Shown: one piece after another, positions 41,170 through 48,970 of the stretch
How positions within the stretch are numbered: the first letter of the stretch is position 1
Layout: each line of letters begins with the position of its first letter
Origin: Granulicella rosea
Lineage (GTDB): Bacteria > Acidobacteriota > Terriglobia > Terriglobales > Acidobacteriaceae
Length of the DNA: 64,000 nt
Direction of reading: 5' to 3'
Assembly: GCF_900188085.1 (NCBI RefSeq)
Contig: NZ_FZOU01000005.1
Location: forward strand, 186,001-250,000
The notes under the pieces: model-generated
What the model was told of the DNA's origin: nothing
Database searches by the model: none
Seen by the model: the letters and a program-made list of their open reading frames with translations, nothing else
Program-made: the position numbers and the translations under genes

Positions 41170-41289
41170 CTAAAGATGCCGCAGCTTCGGATGCACTGGC
41201 GACAGAGGGTGTCGCACCAGGCAAAGAGAGATGAACAGACCGAGCACGGGAAGGGCGATGAACGTTCCTAACCAGAAGGTCATATCCAT
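41170..41289 (-). CDS. 39-residue single-pass membrane protein, cassette copy A
   Basis: This short gene encodes 39 residues beginning MDMTFWLGTFIALPVLGLF and ending in a basic tail (HPKLRHL). Residues 4-25 are a hydrophobic helix. The ribosome site is excellent: AGAGGAG, 6 nt before the ATG. It matches the 39-residue product at 41541 without gaps: identical at 10 of the first 24 positions (Met1, Asp2, Thr4, Phe5, Leu7, Gly8, Pro14, Ile20, Ser21, Leu22). It has the same promoter and leader RNA as copy B. A GCGGCATC/GATGCCGC hairpin (41159-41182) covers the stop. I do not recognise the family. Confidence 0.75.
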   Translation of the reverse strand: MDMTFWLGTFIALPVLGLFISLCLVRHPLSPVHPKLRHL

Positions 41290-41328
41290 GGCATTCTCCT
41301 CTCACTCCGCAAACAGATAGTCGCGGCA

Positions 41329-41376
41329 GTTAGTCCGAAGAAAGCGACCGTACCATGGGCTAACAGGTGGGTACGG
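41329..41376 (-). ncRNA. pseudoknotted leader RNA, copy A
   Basis: On the minus strand, CCGTACC (41376-41370) pairs with GGTACGG (41354-41348), 7 bp. The 15-nt loop contains GTTAG (41364-41360), which can pair with CTAAC (41333-41329) downstream of the stem, extended by CC/GG after one mismatch. This is an H-type pseudoknot. The loop core CCTGTTAGCCC and the tail TTCTTCGGACTAAC are unchanged in copy B, while the stem differs in sequence but still forms. It sits in the leader, about 40 nt before the small gene, as a riboswitch or protein-binding leader would. Confidence 0.65.
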
Positions 41377-41413
41377 GCGCTGCCGGAAGGTGCTCTTCCC
41401 AGCTACATTCGTT

Positions 41414-41443
41414 GTTCTATTCCTTCCTGCATACGTTTGGCAA
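41414..41443 (-). promoter_or_regulatory. promoter of cassette copy A
   Basis: TTGCCA (41443-41438) and TAGAAC (41419-41414) are separated by 18 bp, reading on the minus strand. The flanking GCTTGCCAAAC (41445-41435) is identical in copy B. Transcription would start near 41407 and give a leader of about 118 nt before the small gene. Confidence 0.6.
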
Positions 41444-41540
41444 GCGATGCGGCGCATAGAAGACGAAAATACAGCTTGCCAAAGTGGAAGAAGCCCGTTT
41501 TGGGCGTATACCGCACCAGAACGGGCTTTCCTCCCTGGTT

Positions 41541-41660
41541 TTACTGCTCCTCGCGCCAGTGCGGATACGGGTGCGAATCGTCATAGGCTCGCCAGAGCGA
41601 GATGGCGATGGCAACGATCGGCGGCACAAGCAGCACCCCGAGAAAGAACGTTGCGTCCAT
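41541..41660 (-). CDS. 39-residue single-pass membrane protein, cassette copy B
   Basis: Encodes 39 residues: MDATFFLGVLLVPPIVAIA is the start of one hydrophobic helix (about 4-23), followed by a polar tail with DDSHPYPHWREEQ. The ribosome site is AAGGAG, 7 nt before the ATG. The length is identical to copy A (41170) and the N-terminal helix is clearly related, whereas the C-terminal tails differ: acidic-aromatic here, basic in copy A. An in-frame open stretch continues upstream to 41846, but it translates the leader RNA and promoter and is not believable. The family is unknown to me. Confidence 0.78.
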   Translation of the reverse strand: MDATFFLGVLLVPPIVAIAISLWRAYDDSHPYPHWREEQ

Positions 41661-41699
41661 TGCAGTTCTCCTTTCTGTCCATGAACGACGTGGTTCAGG

Positions 41700-41751
41700 G
41701 TTAGTCCGAAGAATGCGTCCCACGCCACGGGCTAACAGGCACACGCGGGAC
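41700..41751 (-). ncRNA. pseudoknotted leader RNA, copy B
   Basis: On the minus strand, GTCCCGCG (41751-41744) pairs with CGTGGGAC (41724-41717), 8 bp including one G-U wobble. The loop GTTAG (41736-41732) can pair with CTAAC (41704-41700), followed by the same CC/GG extension. Compared with copy A (41329-41376), the stem bases are replaced on both sides while the loop core and the CTTCGGACTAAC tail are identical. That is the pattern of compensatory change in a structured RNA. It ends about 40 nt before the small gene at 41660. Confidence 0.65.
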
Positions 41752-41788
41752 CGTCGTTGAGGGATGAGGCTCCTCAGCGCCGAGAGCG

Positions 41789-41818
41789 TTTGTACTCCCT
41801 CCGGTGCAGGTTTGGCAA
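41789..41818 (-). promoter_or_regulatory. promoter of cassette copy B
   Basis: TTGCCA (41818-41813) and TACAAA (41794-41789) are separated by 18 bp, the same spacing and -35 as copy A. Transcription would start near 41782, giving a leader of about 120 nt. Confidence 0.6.
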
Positions 41819-41840
41819 GCGGGATGGAACCAAAAAGAAT

Positions 41841-41902
41841 GACCACGGAGCACGCGAATCGACATGGATTGAATCCGTGTCGATTCGCGTCGCTCCGTGG
41901 TC
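41841..41902 (-). terminator. terminator of valS, probably bidirectional
   Basis: A long near-perfect hairpin: GACCACGGAGC and CGCGAATCGACA on one side pair with their complements on the other, with one bulged base and a loop of about 12 nt. On the minus strand it is followed by ATTCTTTTTGG, and on the plus strand by GTTTTTGC. It lies 15 bp after the valS stop and just before promoter copy B, so it isolates the small cassettes from valS. Confidence 0.85.
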
Positions 41903-41917
41903 GTTTTTGCTGGGTTG

Positions 41918-44686
41918 TTATGCCTGCGGCAGAGCGTCGAGGCCGGCCTTCGTCTTATCGTAGAGTACGCGGGTCTCGGCGGCCTGCTTCTTCAGGCCTT
42001 CGACGATGTGGGCCGGCGCGCGGGCGACGAAGCCCTCGTTGCCGAGCTGCTTTTCGGCCGCGAGGAGTCCCTTTTCATACTTGGCGAGATCTTTCGTGAG
42101 GCGCTCGCGCTCGGCGGGAACGTCGATGACGCGCTCGTAGATGACCTGTACGTCGAAGCTCGCGGTCGAACGAGCGGCGTTGCCGGTGAGCGGCTCGACG
42201 GACGGCGAGACGCCGGAGACGCGGGCCATCTTGGCGAGGACGTCGGCGTTGGCGATGGCCATTTCGGTGACCTGCGCGCTACCGTGGATAAGGATCGGCG
42301 CGGCCTCCTTTTCCGGGACGCCCATCTCCTTGCGCAGGCCGCGGACGGTGACGATGAGCTGCTGGAGCTGTTCCATCGCCGGAACCGAGGGCTCGTCGGC
42401 ATAGACGTCGACCGCAAGCGGGTAGCGGGTGAGGGCGATGGACTTTGCCGGAGGCTTGCCCTGATACAAGGCGTGCCAGATCTCCTCGGTGATGAACGGC
42501 ATGAAGGGCGAGAGCAGGCGCAGGGCGGCCTCGAAGACGGCGACGAGGGCGGTGAGGGATGCTTCCGTTGCTGCCAGGTCGGCGCCTTCGTTGAAGTTCA
42601 GGCGCAGCTTGACCATCTCCAGGTACCAGTCGCAGAGGTCGCCCCAGAAGAACTGGTAGACGGCGTTCGCGGCCTCGTCGAAGCGGTAGGCGGCCAGTGC
42701 CGTGTCGACGGCGGCGCAGGTCGTGGAGAGTTTCGCGATGACCCAGCGGGTTTCGAGGGGTTGAGCCGGGTTATCGAGCAGCGCGGCTGCGAGCGCGGTC
42801 GTGTCGACCGTGATGCCCACTTCCTTCGCGCGGTCGATGTTCATGAAGAGGAAGCGTGCGGCGTTCCAGATCTTGTTGGCGAAGGCGCGGTAGCCGTCGG
42901 TGCGCTCCTCGCTGAAGGCGATGTCGGTGCCGGGCGAGGCCATGCTGGCGAGGGTGAAGCGCACGGCGTCGGTGCCGAAGCGGCCGATGATGCCGATGGG
43001 GTCGATGACATTGCCCTTGGTCTTCGACATCTTCTCGCGGTTGGCGTCGCGGACGAGGGCGTGGATGTAGACCTCGCGGAAGGGCACGGCCTCGGCGAGG
43101 GTGCGCTGGCTGCCATCGGCGTTCGGCACGTCGAGCATGAAGTGCGTGCCCAGCATGATCATGCGGGCGACCCAGAAGAAGAGGATGTCGAAGCCGGTGA
43201 CGAGAAGGTCGGTCGGGTAGAAGGCCTCCATGTCCGGCGTGGTGTTGGGCCAGCCGAAGACGGTGAAGGGCAGCAGGCCGGACGAGAACCAGGTGTCGAG
43301 GACGTCGGTCTCCTGGGTGATTTCGGATGAGCCGCAGGTGGCGCAGCGGGTCGGCGTGGCGCGGTCGACGGTGATGGCGGAGCAGTCGCCGCAGTGCCAG
43401 GCGGGAATCTGGTGTCCCCACCAGAGCTGGCGGGAGATGCACCAGTCGTGGATGTTCTTCATCCACTCGTCGTAGGTCTTGCGGTACTGGTCGGGCGTGA
43501 ATTTGATGTGACCCTGCTCGACGGCGGCGATGGCTTTGTCGGCGAGCGGCTGAATCCGGATGAACCACTGCTGCGAGAGGCGCGGTTCGATGGCGACGCC
43601 GGAGCGCTGGCTCATGCCGATGCTCATGGCGTGGTCTTTGATGTCGATCAGCGCGCCCGATTCGCGGAGGTCGGCGACGATCTTCTCGCGGGCCGCGTAT
43701 CGCTCCAGGCCGTCGTAGGGCGAGCCGGGCAGGGCGATGTGCGCGGTCTTGTCGAGGATGGTGATGTTCGGCAGCTTGTGGCGCTGGCCGATGGCGAAGT
43801 CGTTGGGGTCGTGCGCGGGCGTCACCTTCACGGCGCCGGTGCCGAACTCCGGCTGGGCCCAGTCGTCGGCGACGACGGGGATCTCGCGGCCGACGAGGGG
43901 CAGAATCAGCAGCTTGCCGATGAAGGCGGTGTAGCGCTCGTCGTTGGGGTTTACGGCCACGGCGACGTCGCCCAGCATGGTCTCGGGGCGCGTGGTGGCG
44001 ACCGTGATGGAGCCCGTGCCGTCGGCGAGGTCGTAGCGGATGTGGTAGATCTTGCCGATCTTGTCCTCGTGCGTGACCTCGAGGTCGGAGACGGCGGTCT
44101 GCTGCGCGGGATCCCAGTTGACGATATATTCGCCGCGATAGATCAGACCCTGCTCGTAGAGGCGGACGAAGGCCTCCTTCACGGCGATGGAGAGATTCTC
44201 GTCCATGGTGAAGTACTCGCGCGACCAGTCGACCGAGGCGCCGAGGCGCCGCATCTGGCTGGTGATGGCGCCGCCGTACTCGGCCTTCCACTTCCAGACG
44301 CGCTCGGTGAAGGCCTCGCGCCCGAGCTGCTCGCGCTTCAGGCCTTCGGCGGCGAGCTGGCGCTCGACCATCATCTGCGTGGCGATGCCGGCGTGGTCGG
44401 TGCCCGGAACCCAGAGCGCGGTCTCGCCCAGCATGCGATGCCAGCGGGTGAGGATGTCCATCTCGGTCTGGTTGAGCATATGGCCCATGTGCAGGCGCCC
44501 GGTGACGTTGGGCGGCGGCAGGAGCTGGGTGAAGGCCTCGGCCTTCTTGTCGGATGCGGCGACGTCGAAGAGGCGCTCGTCGACCCAGTACTTCGCCCAC
44601 TTCTCCTCAATGGCGGAGGGATCGTAGGCCTTGGCTAGTTCGTTCGGATTCGGGGTCGTCGGTTGCGTGCTCTTCTCGTCGGTCAT
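41918..44686 (-). CDS. valS: valyl-tRNA synthetase
   Basis: A 922-residue class I aminoacyl-tRNA synthetase that charges tRNA(Val). The HIGH signature appears as HMGH at 66-69 (RLHMGHMLNQ) and KMSKS as KMSKT at 552-556. The large CP1 editing domain lies between (about 190-350), with TTRPETMLGD. Cys pairs in HCGDCSAIT and RCATCGSSE (about 430-455) suggest a zinc site. The C-terminal anticodon-binding domain and a valyl-specific coiled-coil arm (about 855-920) are complete. The first Met gives normal length; AAGG lies 4 nt upstream, and a TAGGCT box lies 9 nt before the ATG. It is preceded by bamD with a terminator in between. Confidence 0.97.
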   Translation of the reverse strand: MTDEKSTQPTTPNPNELAKAYDPSAIEEKWAKYWVDERLFDVAASDKKAEAFTQLLPPPNVTGRLHMGHMLNQTEMDILTRWHRMLGETALWVPGTDHAGIATQMMVERQLAAEGLKREQLGREAFTERVWKWKAEYGGAITSQMRRLGASVDWSREYFTMDENLSIAVKEAFVRLYEQGLIYRGEYIVNWDPAQQTAVSDLEVTHEDKIGKIYHIRYDLADGTGSITVATTRPETMLGDVAVAVNPNDERYTAFIGKLLILPLVGREIPVVADDWAQPEFGTGAVKVTPAHDPNDFAIGQRHKLPNITILDKTAHIALPGSPYDGLERYAAREKIVADLRESGALIDIKDHAMSIGMSQRSGVAIEPRLSQQWFIRIQPLADKAIAAVEQGHIKFTPDQYRKTYDEWMKNIHDWCISRQLWWGHQIPAWHCGDCSAITVDRATPTRCATCGSSEITQETDVLDTWFSSGLLPFTVFGWPNTTPDMEAFYPTDLLVTGFDILFFWVARMIMLGTHFMLDVPNADGSQRTLAEAVPFREVYIHALVRDANREKMSKTKGNVIDPIGIIGRFGTDAVRFTLASMASPGTDIAFSEERTDGYRAFANKIWNAARFLFMNIDRAKEVGITVDTTALAAALLDNPAQPLETRWVIAKLSTTCAAVDTALAAYRFDEAANAVYQFFWGDLCDWYLEMVKLRLNFNEGADLAATEASLTALVAVFEAALRLLSPFMPFITEEIWHALYQGKPPAKSIALTRYPLAVDVYADEPSVPAMEQLQQLIVTVRGLRKEMGVPEKEAAPILIHGSAQVTEMAIANADVLAKMARVSGVSPSVEPLTGNAARSTASFDVQVIYERVIDVPAERERLTKDLAKYEKGLLAAEKQLGNEGFVARAPAHIVEGLKKQAAETRVLYDKTKAGLDALPQA

Positions 44687-44725
44687 GGAACCTTAAGCCT
44701 AGCATCGCGGAGGGCGATTGAACGA

Positions 44726-44757
44726 AAAGGGGATGCAGCCGAAGCTGCATCCCCTTT
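44726..44757 (-). terminator. intrinsic terminator after the BamD-like gene
   Basis: A perfect 14-bp stem (AAAGGGGATGCAGC with GCTGCATCCCCTTT) has a UUCG loop on the minus strand and a TTCGTT tail. It lies 19 bp past the stop of the gene ending at 44777 and 40 bp before valS. Confidence 0.8.
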
Positions 44758-44776
44758 GTTATGAAGCGGCCGCAGT

Positions 44777-46543
44777 CTAGAGCGGATCCAGCTTCTTCAG
44801 GCCCTTCTTCTTCTTGTGCTTGCTGGAGGACTCGTCGGCCTTGTCGAACTCCGGCTTGGCGTTCTTGCCGTTCGCGGCCGGCTTCTGGGCCTCCGCCTGC
44901 TTCGTGCCGGCGACGTCGTTGACCGAGCTGGGCGCCTCGGCGGGCTTTTCGATCGCGGGCAGGCTGGTCGTGTTCGCCGGGCCGACTGTCTTCAGACCCT
45001 CGTAGGCCGTAGGCGCGGCTGCGGGTGCGGTCGCCGGCGCAGTTGCGGGAGTGGTGATGATCTCGCCGCCGACGCCCGAGCCGTTCGAGTGATCGACACC
45101 GCCGCCGCCAGCCGGGACCGTCATGTTGATGCTCGATCCGGTGGGTGCGTCGGAGCTGGGAACCTCGTTCAACTGCAGCGGAGCGGGCGCGACCGGCGCC
45201 GTAACGGCTGTGGACCCGTCAGCCGGAGGCGCGGCAGCATCGGGCGCAGCCGCAGCCACGGGCTTGGCCATGGCAGGATTGACGGCTGCCTGAAAGTCCG
45301 CGACCACCTTGCGGCTGACCATCGGGGCCAGCGTCGGCTTGGGGTCGAGCAGCGTGGGTTCGCCGATGCGGGCCGAGGTGACGGTGTCCGGACGGTGCAG
45401 GATGAACAGGCCGAGACGATCGGTCAGCTTATAGGTGTGGCGGCTGTTCTCCATCGCGATGGAGGCGGCGACCTGCTCCTGCGACGGCACGGGAATCTCA
45501 AGGTTCATCGCGGCGAGACGATCGCGCGCATCCTCGACGTGCGCGGCGGCGGAGTGGTCGAGCACGACCTTGCGGTAGGCGTCGGCGGCGTTGCCGTCGT
45601 AGATCTGCTCCAACTGGGACCGGGCGGCCTCGGGCAGCGACTTCAGGCTGCGGATGTAGCGCGCCTCTGCCTCGTAGGCGTCGCCCAGACCGATGAGGGT
45701 GTCGTCCATGTGGCTGTACTGCGGATAGGTGTCGACGACGGTCTGGTAGCGCGCGATGGTGGCGGCCCAGTTCTCGTGGGTGGAGTAGAAGGCGGCGATC
45801 TCACTCTCGCGGGTGGCGAGAACCTCCTGCACGTCGCGCAGCTTCTGCTTGGCCTCGGGCACGAGGATGGAGTTGGGGTAGTCCGTCAGCATGCGGCGAT
45901 ACTCCTCCTCGGCGTGCGTCGCTTTGGAGTAGTCGCGGTCGGGCTTATCCATCTGGCGGAAGTAGATGTCGCCGATGCGCATCTGCGCCTCTGCCGCCTC
46001 GGGCGCGTTCGGGAAGAAGACGCGGAAGTCGGCGTACTCGCTCTCGGCCTGAGTAAGAGCCGCGGTGCCGCCCTCGTGGTACCAGCTATCGGCGATGGCG
46101 AGCTTGGCGCGCATCTGATACTGCGAGTCGGGGTAGGTGTTCAGCATCGTCTGGAGGTCCAGGCGTGCGACGTCGAAGTGACCCTTCTTGGTGGCCTCGA
46201 TCGCCTTGTCGTAGAGCGCCTTGTCGGGCAGGGTGGAGTCCACGCCGGCGAGCACGTCGCTCTTGCGGGTCTTCTGCAGGCTCTTCTTGGTGTCCTTGGA
46301 CTGGACGACCTTTTCATCCTTCTGCTGCTTGCGCTTCTTGCCGGTCGGCGCGGTCAGGGTCTCGCTCGCCTGCGGGGCTGCGTCCGGCGCCTGAGCAGCG
46401 GCGGGCGCGGGTGCCGGGGCGGCATCCTGTGCGCGGGCTGCGGTCGAAAGGGCCAGCAGGCCGGCGATGGCAAGGCTTGCGGCGAGACCGGCGCGGCGCG
46501 TGGGGAAGAACGAAGCGGTTGAAACGAAAGAAACTGCTGCCAT
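44777..46543 (-). CDS. bamD: BamD/YfiO-like outer-membrane assembly lipoprotein homologue with TPRs
   Basis: The 588-residue protein has a signal sequence (about 1-38, ending TAARAQ; no lipobox cysteine) and a Pro/Ala- then Lys-rich linker. A BamD-like TPR solenoid spans about 105-340, with YDKAIEATKKGHFDVARLDLQ, LNTYPDSQY and LTDYPNSILVPEAKQKL, the pattern of BamD repeats that link to BamA in outer-membrane protein assembly. The C-terminal 200 residues are an extra, low-complexity Ala/Pro/Thr-rich extension ending in a Lys-rich KHKKKKGLKK tail, absent from E. coli BamD (about 245 residues). Lack of the lipid anchor and the long tail make the assignment to the Bam complex likely but not certain. 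It lies between rpe and valS, 92 bp from the rpe stop. Confidence 0.75.
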   Translation of the reverse strand: MAAVSFVSTASFFPTRRAGLAASLAIAGLLALSTAARAQDAAPAPAPAAAQAPDAAPQASETLTAPTGKKRKQQKDEKVVQSKDTKKSLQKTRKSDVLAGVDSTLPDKALYDKAIEATKKGHFDVARLDLQTMLNTYPDSQYQMRAKLAIADSWYHEGGTAALTQAESEYADFRVFFPNAPEAAEAQMRIGDIYFRQMDKPDRDYSKATHAEEEYRRMLTDYPNSILVPEAKQKLRDVQEVLATRESEIAAFYSTHENWAATIARYQTVVDTYPQYSHMDDTLIGLGDAYEAEARYIRSLKSLPEAARSQLEQIYDGNAADAYRKVVLDHSAAAHVEDARDRLAAMNLEIPVPSQEQVAASIAMENSRHTYKLTDRLGLFILHRPDTVTSARIGEPTLLDPKPTLAPMVSRKVVADFQAAVNPAMAKPVAAAAPDAAAPPADGSTAVTAPVAPAPLQLNEVPSSDAPTGSSINMTVPAGGGGVDHSNGSGVGGEIITTPATAPATAPAAAPTAYEGLKTVGPANTTSLPAIEKPAEAPSSVNDVAGTKQAEAQKPAANGKNAKPEFDKADESSSKHKKKKGLKKLDPL

Positions 46544-46635
46544 ATATCCAGAAACCTCTTCCAGCGCGCAGGGTCTGCGGCCGCCGGTGCCTTTATTTTA
46601 TCCCGGCGGAGCCGGTTGCGCCGCCGTCTCCGGTG

Positions 46636-47310
46636 CTACTTCGCCGCCGCGCGCGCCAGCTTCAGAAACTCCTGCGCGTTGGCGATGGTCTTGTCCGGAT
46701 TGCCCGGCGCGAAGATCGCCGAACCGGCCACAAGCATGTCCGCTCCTGCTTCGACCACCTGAGCGACCGTATCGTGAGCAACGCCGCCGTCGACTTCAAT
46801 GCGAAAGTTCAGCCCGAGATCCTCGCGCAGCTCGACCAGATGGGCGATCTTGTCGAGCGCGAGGGGCAGAAACTTCTGCCCGCCGAAGCCCGGGTTGACG
46901 CTCATGATGAGCACATGGTGAAGCATCGGAAGGACTTCGATCAGCATCTCGACCGGCGTCGCGGGGTTGATGACCACCGCCGGCTTCATGCCGTGGACCG
47001 CGATCTGCTGGAGCGTCCGGTGCAGGTGGCGGCAGACCTCCTGGTGGACGCAGAGGATGTCGGCGCCGGCGGCGGCGAAGTCCGCGATGTAGGCGTCGGG
47101 GTTCTCGATCATCAGGTGACAGTCGAGCGGCAGCTTCGTGAGCGGCCGGATGGCCTTGACCACGGGCGGGCCGAAGGTGATGTTGGGGACGAAGTGTCCG
47201 TCCATCACGTCCACATGGACGATCGTGCCACCGCCGCGCTCGGCCGTGGCGATCTCTTCGCCGAGGCGCGCAAAGTCCGCCGCCAGAATCGAAAACGCAA
47301 GCTCTACCAT
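46636..47310 (-). CDS. rpe: ribulose-phosphate 3-epimerase
   Basis: A 224-residue TIM-barrel enzyme that interconverts ribulose-5-phosphate and xylulose-5-phosphate in the pentose phosphate pathway, linking to pgl and glk at the left end. Motifs: SILAADF at the N-terminus, metal ligands in HVDVMDGHFVPN (His33, Asp35) and CHLMIENPD (His65), VNPGFGGQKF and EVDGGV. The ATG at 47310 is chosen because the family starts at this point; the longer open frame upstream reads through repeat-like sequence. No ribosome site is present. A TAGACT box (47318-47323) lies 7 nt before the ATG, as in a leaderless gene. Confidence 0.95.
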   Translation of the reverse strand: MVELAFSILAADFARLGEEIATAERGGGTIVHVDVMDGHFVPNITFGPPVVKAIRPLTKLPLDCHLMIENPDAYIADFAAAGADILCVHQEVCRHLHRTLQQIAVHGMKPAVVINPATPVEMLIEVLPMLHHVLIMSVNPGFGGQKFLPLALDKIAHLVELREDLGLNFRIEVDGGVAHDTVAQVVEAGADMLVAGSAIFAPGNPDKTIANAQEFLKLARAAAK

Positions 47311-47585
47311 GCTGAACAGTCTATCAGCGGCCGGCCGAATGCAAGACGGAAGCGGATCCTCGGCGAGAAGGACAAACCAGAAAAGCAGCGACAAGGCTAA
47401 AAACAAGCAGGTCTGCGGCGATTGGCCGGACAACTTAGAGTGATTGGAAAATCCATCGCAAATCGAAAGCGAAAGTTGCGACATCTCATGTTTGGACAGG
47501 ACGGTGCGGGTATGATCCTCTAAAGATTTCAAATCATATCTGACACCGCAATCATTTCAAACCCGACATTCGCCGGAGACCAAGA

Positions 47586-48887
47586 ATGCAAGTCGAATCA
47601 CCCCACGCGCAGGCGAGCTACGCCAACGAGCTGGAAGGCACCAACGTCCGAGCGATGTCCATTGCGACAACGCTCTTCTTTATGTGGGGCTTTCTGACCT
47701 CGCTGAACGACATCCTGATTCCGAACCTGAAGGGCATCTTCGACCTGAACTATACGGAGGTGATGCTGGTCCAGTTCGCGTTTTTCTCGTCGTACTTCCT
47801 GTTCGCGCTGCCGGCGGGCAAGATCGTGGAGCTGGTGGGGTATAAGCGGACGATGATCATCGGGCTGTCGACGATGACGGTCGGCGCTCTGATGTTCCTG
47901 CCGGCCTCGCGGGTGCCGTCGTTCCCGCTGTTTCTGAGCGCGCTGATCGTGCTGGCGGCGGGCATTACGGGGCTGCAGGTGGCGGCGAATCCGTATGTGG
48001 CGAATCTTGGACCGCAGCGCACGGCGTCGAGCCGGCTGAACCTGGCGCAGGCGCTGAACTCGTTCGGTACGTTCCTGGCGCCGATCTTCGGCGGGCTGGT
48101 GATCCTGTCGAAGCCGGCGGCTGTGGGAAGCGCTCCGCTGACCGGCGCGGCGAGGGCGGCGCAGCGGGTGCAGGAGGCGGCGACGGTGCAGCTTCCGTAT
48201 ATCGGCATCGCGGCGACGCTGGCCGTGCTGGCGATCGCACTGGCGCTGGTGAAGCTGCCGCCGATGAATTTCACCCAGGACCTGCGTCCGGGCGAGGCCA
48301 ATCCGGGGACGGAGGACAAGCTGCGCAATCATCCGCAGTTGTTTCTCGGGGCGCTGGGCATCTTTCTGTATGTCGGCGCGGAGGTGGCGATCGGCAGCTT
48401 CCTGATCAACTACTTCCAGATGCCGGAGATCGGCGGCCTGTCGGCGAAGACGGCGAGCTTCTGCGTGTCGCTCTACTGGGGCGGCGCGATGCTGGGTCGG
48501 TTTGCGGGCGCGGCGATTCTGCGCTTCTTCTCGACCGGCAAGGTGCTGGCGGTCGCGGCCGCGGTGGCCGCGCTGCTGGTGATGACCTCGATGCTGAGCT
48601 ACCACATGACGGCGATGGTCGCGATCATCGCGGTGGGGCTGTTCAACTCCGTGATGTTCCCGAGCATCTTCACGCTGGGGCTCGAAGGCCTGGGCCCGCT
48701 GACGGGTCGCGGGTCGAGCCTGATGGTGGCGGCGATCGTGGGCGGAGCGATCGTTCCGCTGCTGCAGGGCAAGCTGGCGGACGGCTCGCTGGGGCTGCAC
48801 CATGCGTTCATTCTGCCGGTGCTCTGCTATGCGTATATCGCGGTGTTCGGCTTTACGCGGAGGCCGGTGGCGCTCGAAACGGCTTAA
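47586..48887 (+). CDS. FucP-family sugar:proton symporter (MFS)
   Basis: A 433-residue inner-membrane transporter with about 12 membrane segments. The FucP/GluP signature is present: FFMWGFLTSLNDILIP in segment 1, QFAFFSSYFLFALPAGKIV in segment 2, and GLQVAANPYVANLG with a SRLNLAQALNSFG motif in segments 4-5. Members take up fucose, glucose or galactose with protons; which sugar is not certain. GGAGA lies about 9 nt before the ATG. Two ATTTCAAA copies (47525 and 47553 region) in the 275-bp leader could be regulator sites. It is divergent from rpe and followed by a terminator. Given glucokinase in the window, a hexose role is plausible. Confidence 0.88.
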   Translation: MQVESPHAQASYANELEGTNVRAMSIATTLFFMWGFLTSLNDILIPNLKGIFDLNYTEVMLVQFAFFSSYFLFALPAGKIVELVGYKRTMIIGLSTMTVGALMFLPASRVPSFPLFLSALIVLAAGITGLQVAANPYVANLGPQRTASSRLNLAQALNSFGTFLAPIFGGLVILSKPAAVGSAPLTGAARAAQRVQEAATVQLPYIGIAATLAVLAIALALVKLPPMNFTQDLRPGEANPGTEDKLRNHPQLFLGALGIFLYVGAEVAIGSFLINYFQMPEIGGLSAKTASFCVSLYWGGAMLGRFAGAAILRFFSTGKVLAVAAAVAALLVMTSMLSYHMTAMVAIIAVGLFNSVMFPSIFTLGLEGLGPLTGRGSSLMVAAIVGGAIVPLLQGKLADGSLGLHHAFILPVLCYAYIAVFGFTRRPVALETA

Positions 48888-48913
48888 CAGGCCGAACGCA
48901 AATACGAAAAGAG

Positions 48914-48970
48914 ACCACGGATTTCAGGGAGGAGCGGATTCGATCCGCATTTCTCCTTGAAATCCGTGGT
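48914..48970 (+). terminator. terminator of the sugar transporter gene
   Basis: The 13-bp outer stem ACCACGGATTTCA pairs with TGAAATCCGTGGT, and an inner hairpin contains GCGGAT/ATCCGC. It is followed by TGTCGTTTGG. It starts 26 bp after the stop. Confidence 0.75.

Noticed and set aside
41541..41846. A 101-codon reading of the copy B frame starting at 41846
   Set aside because: The first 62 codons translate the promoter and pseudoknot leader. The ATG at 41660 has a strong ribosome site and gives the same length as copy A.
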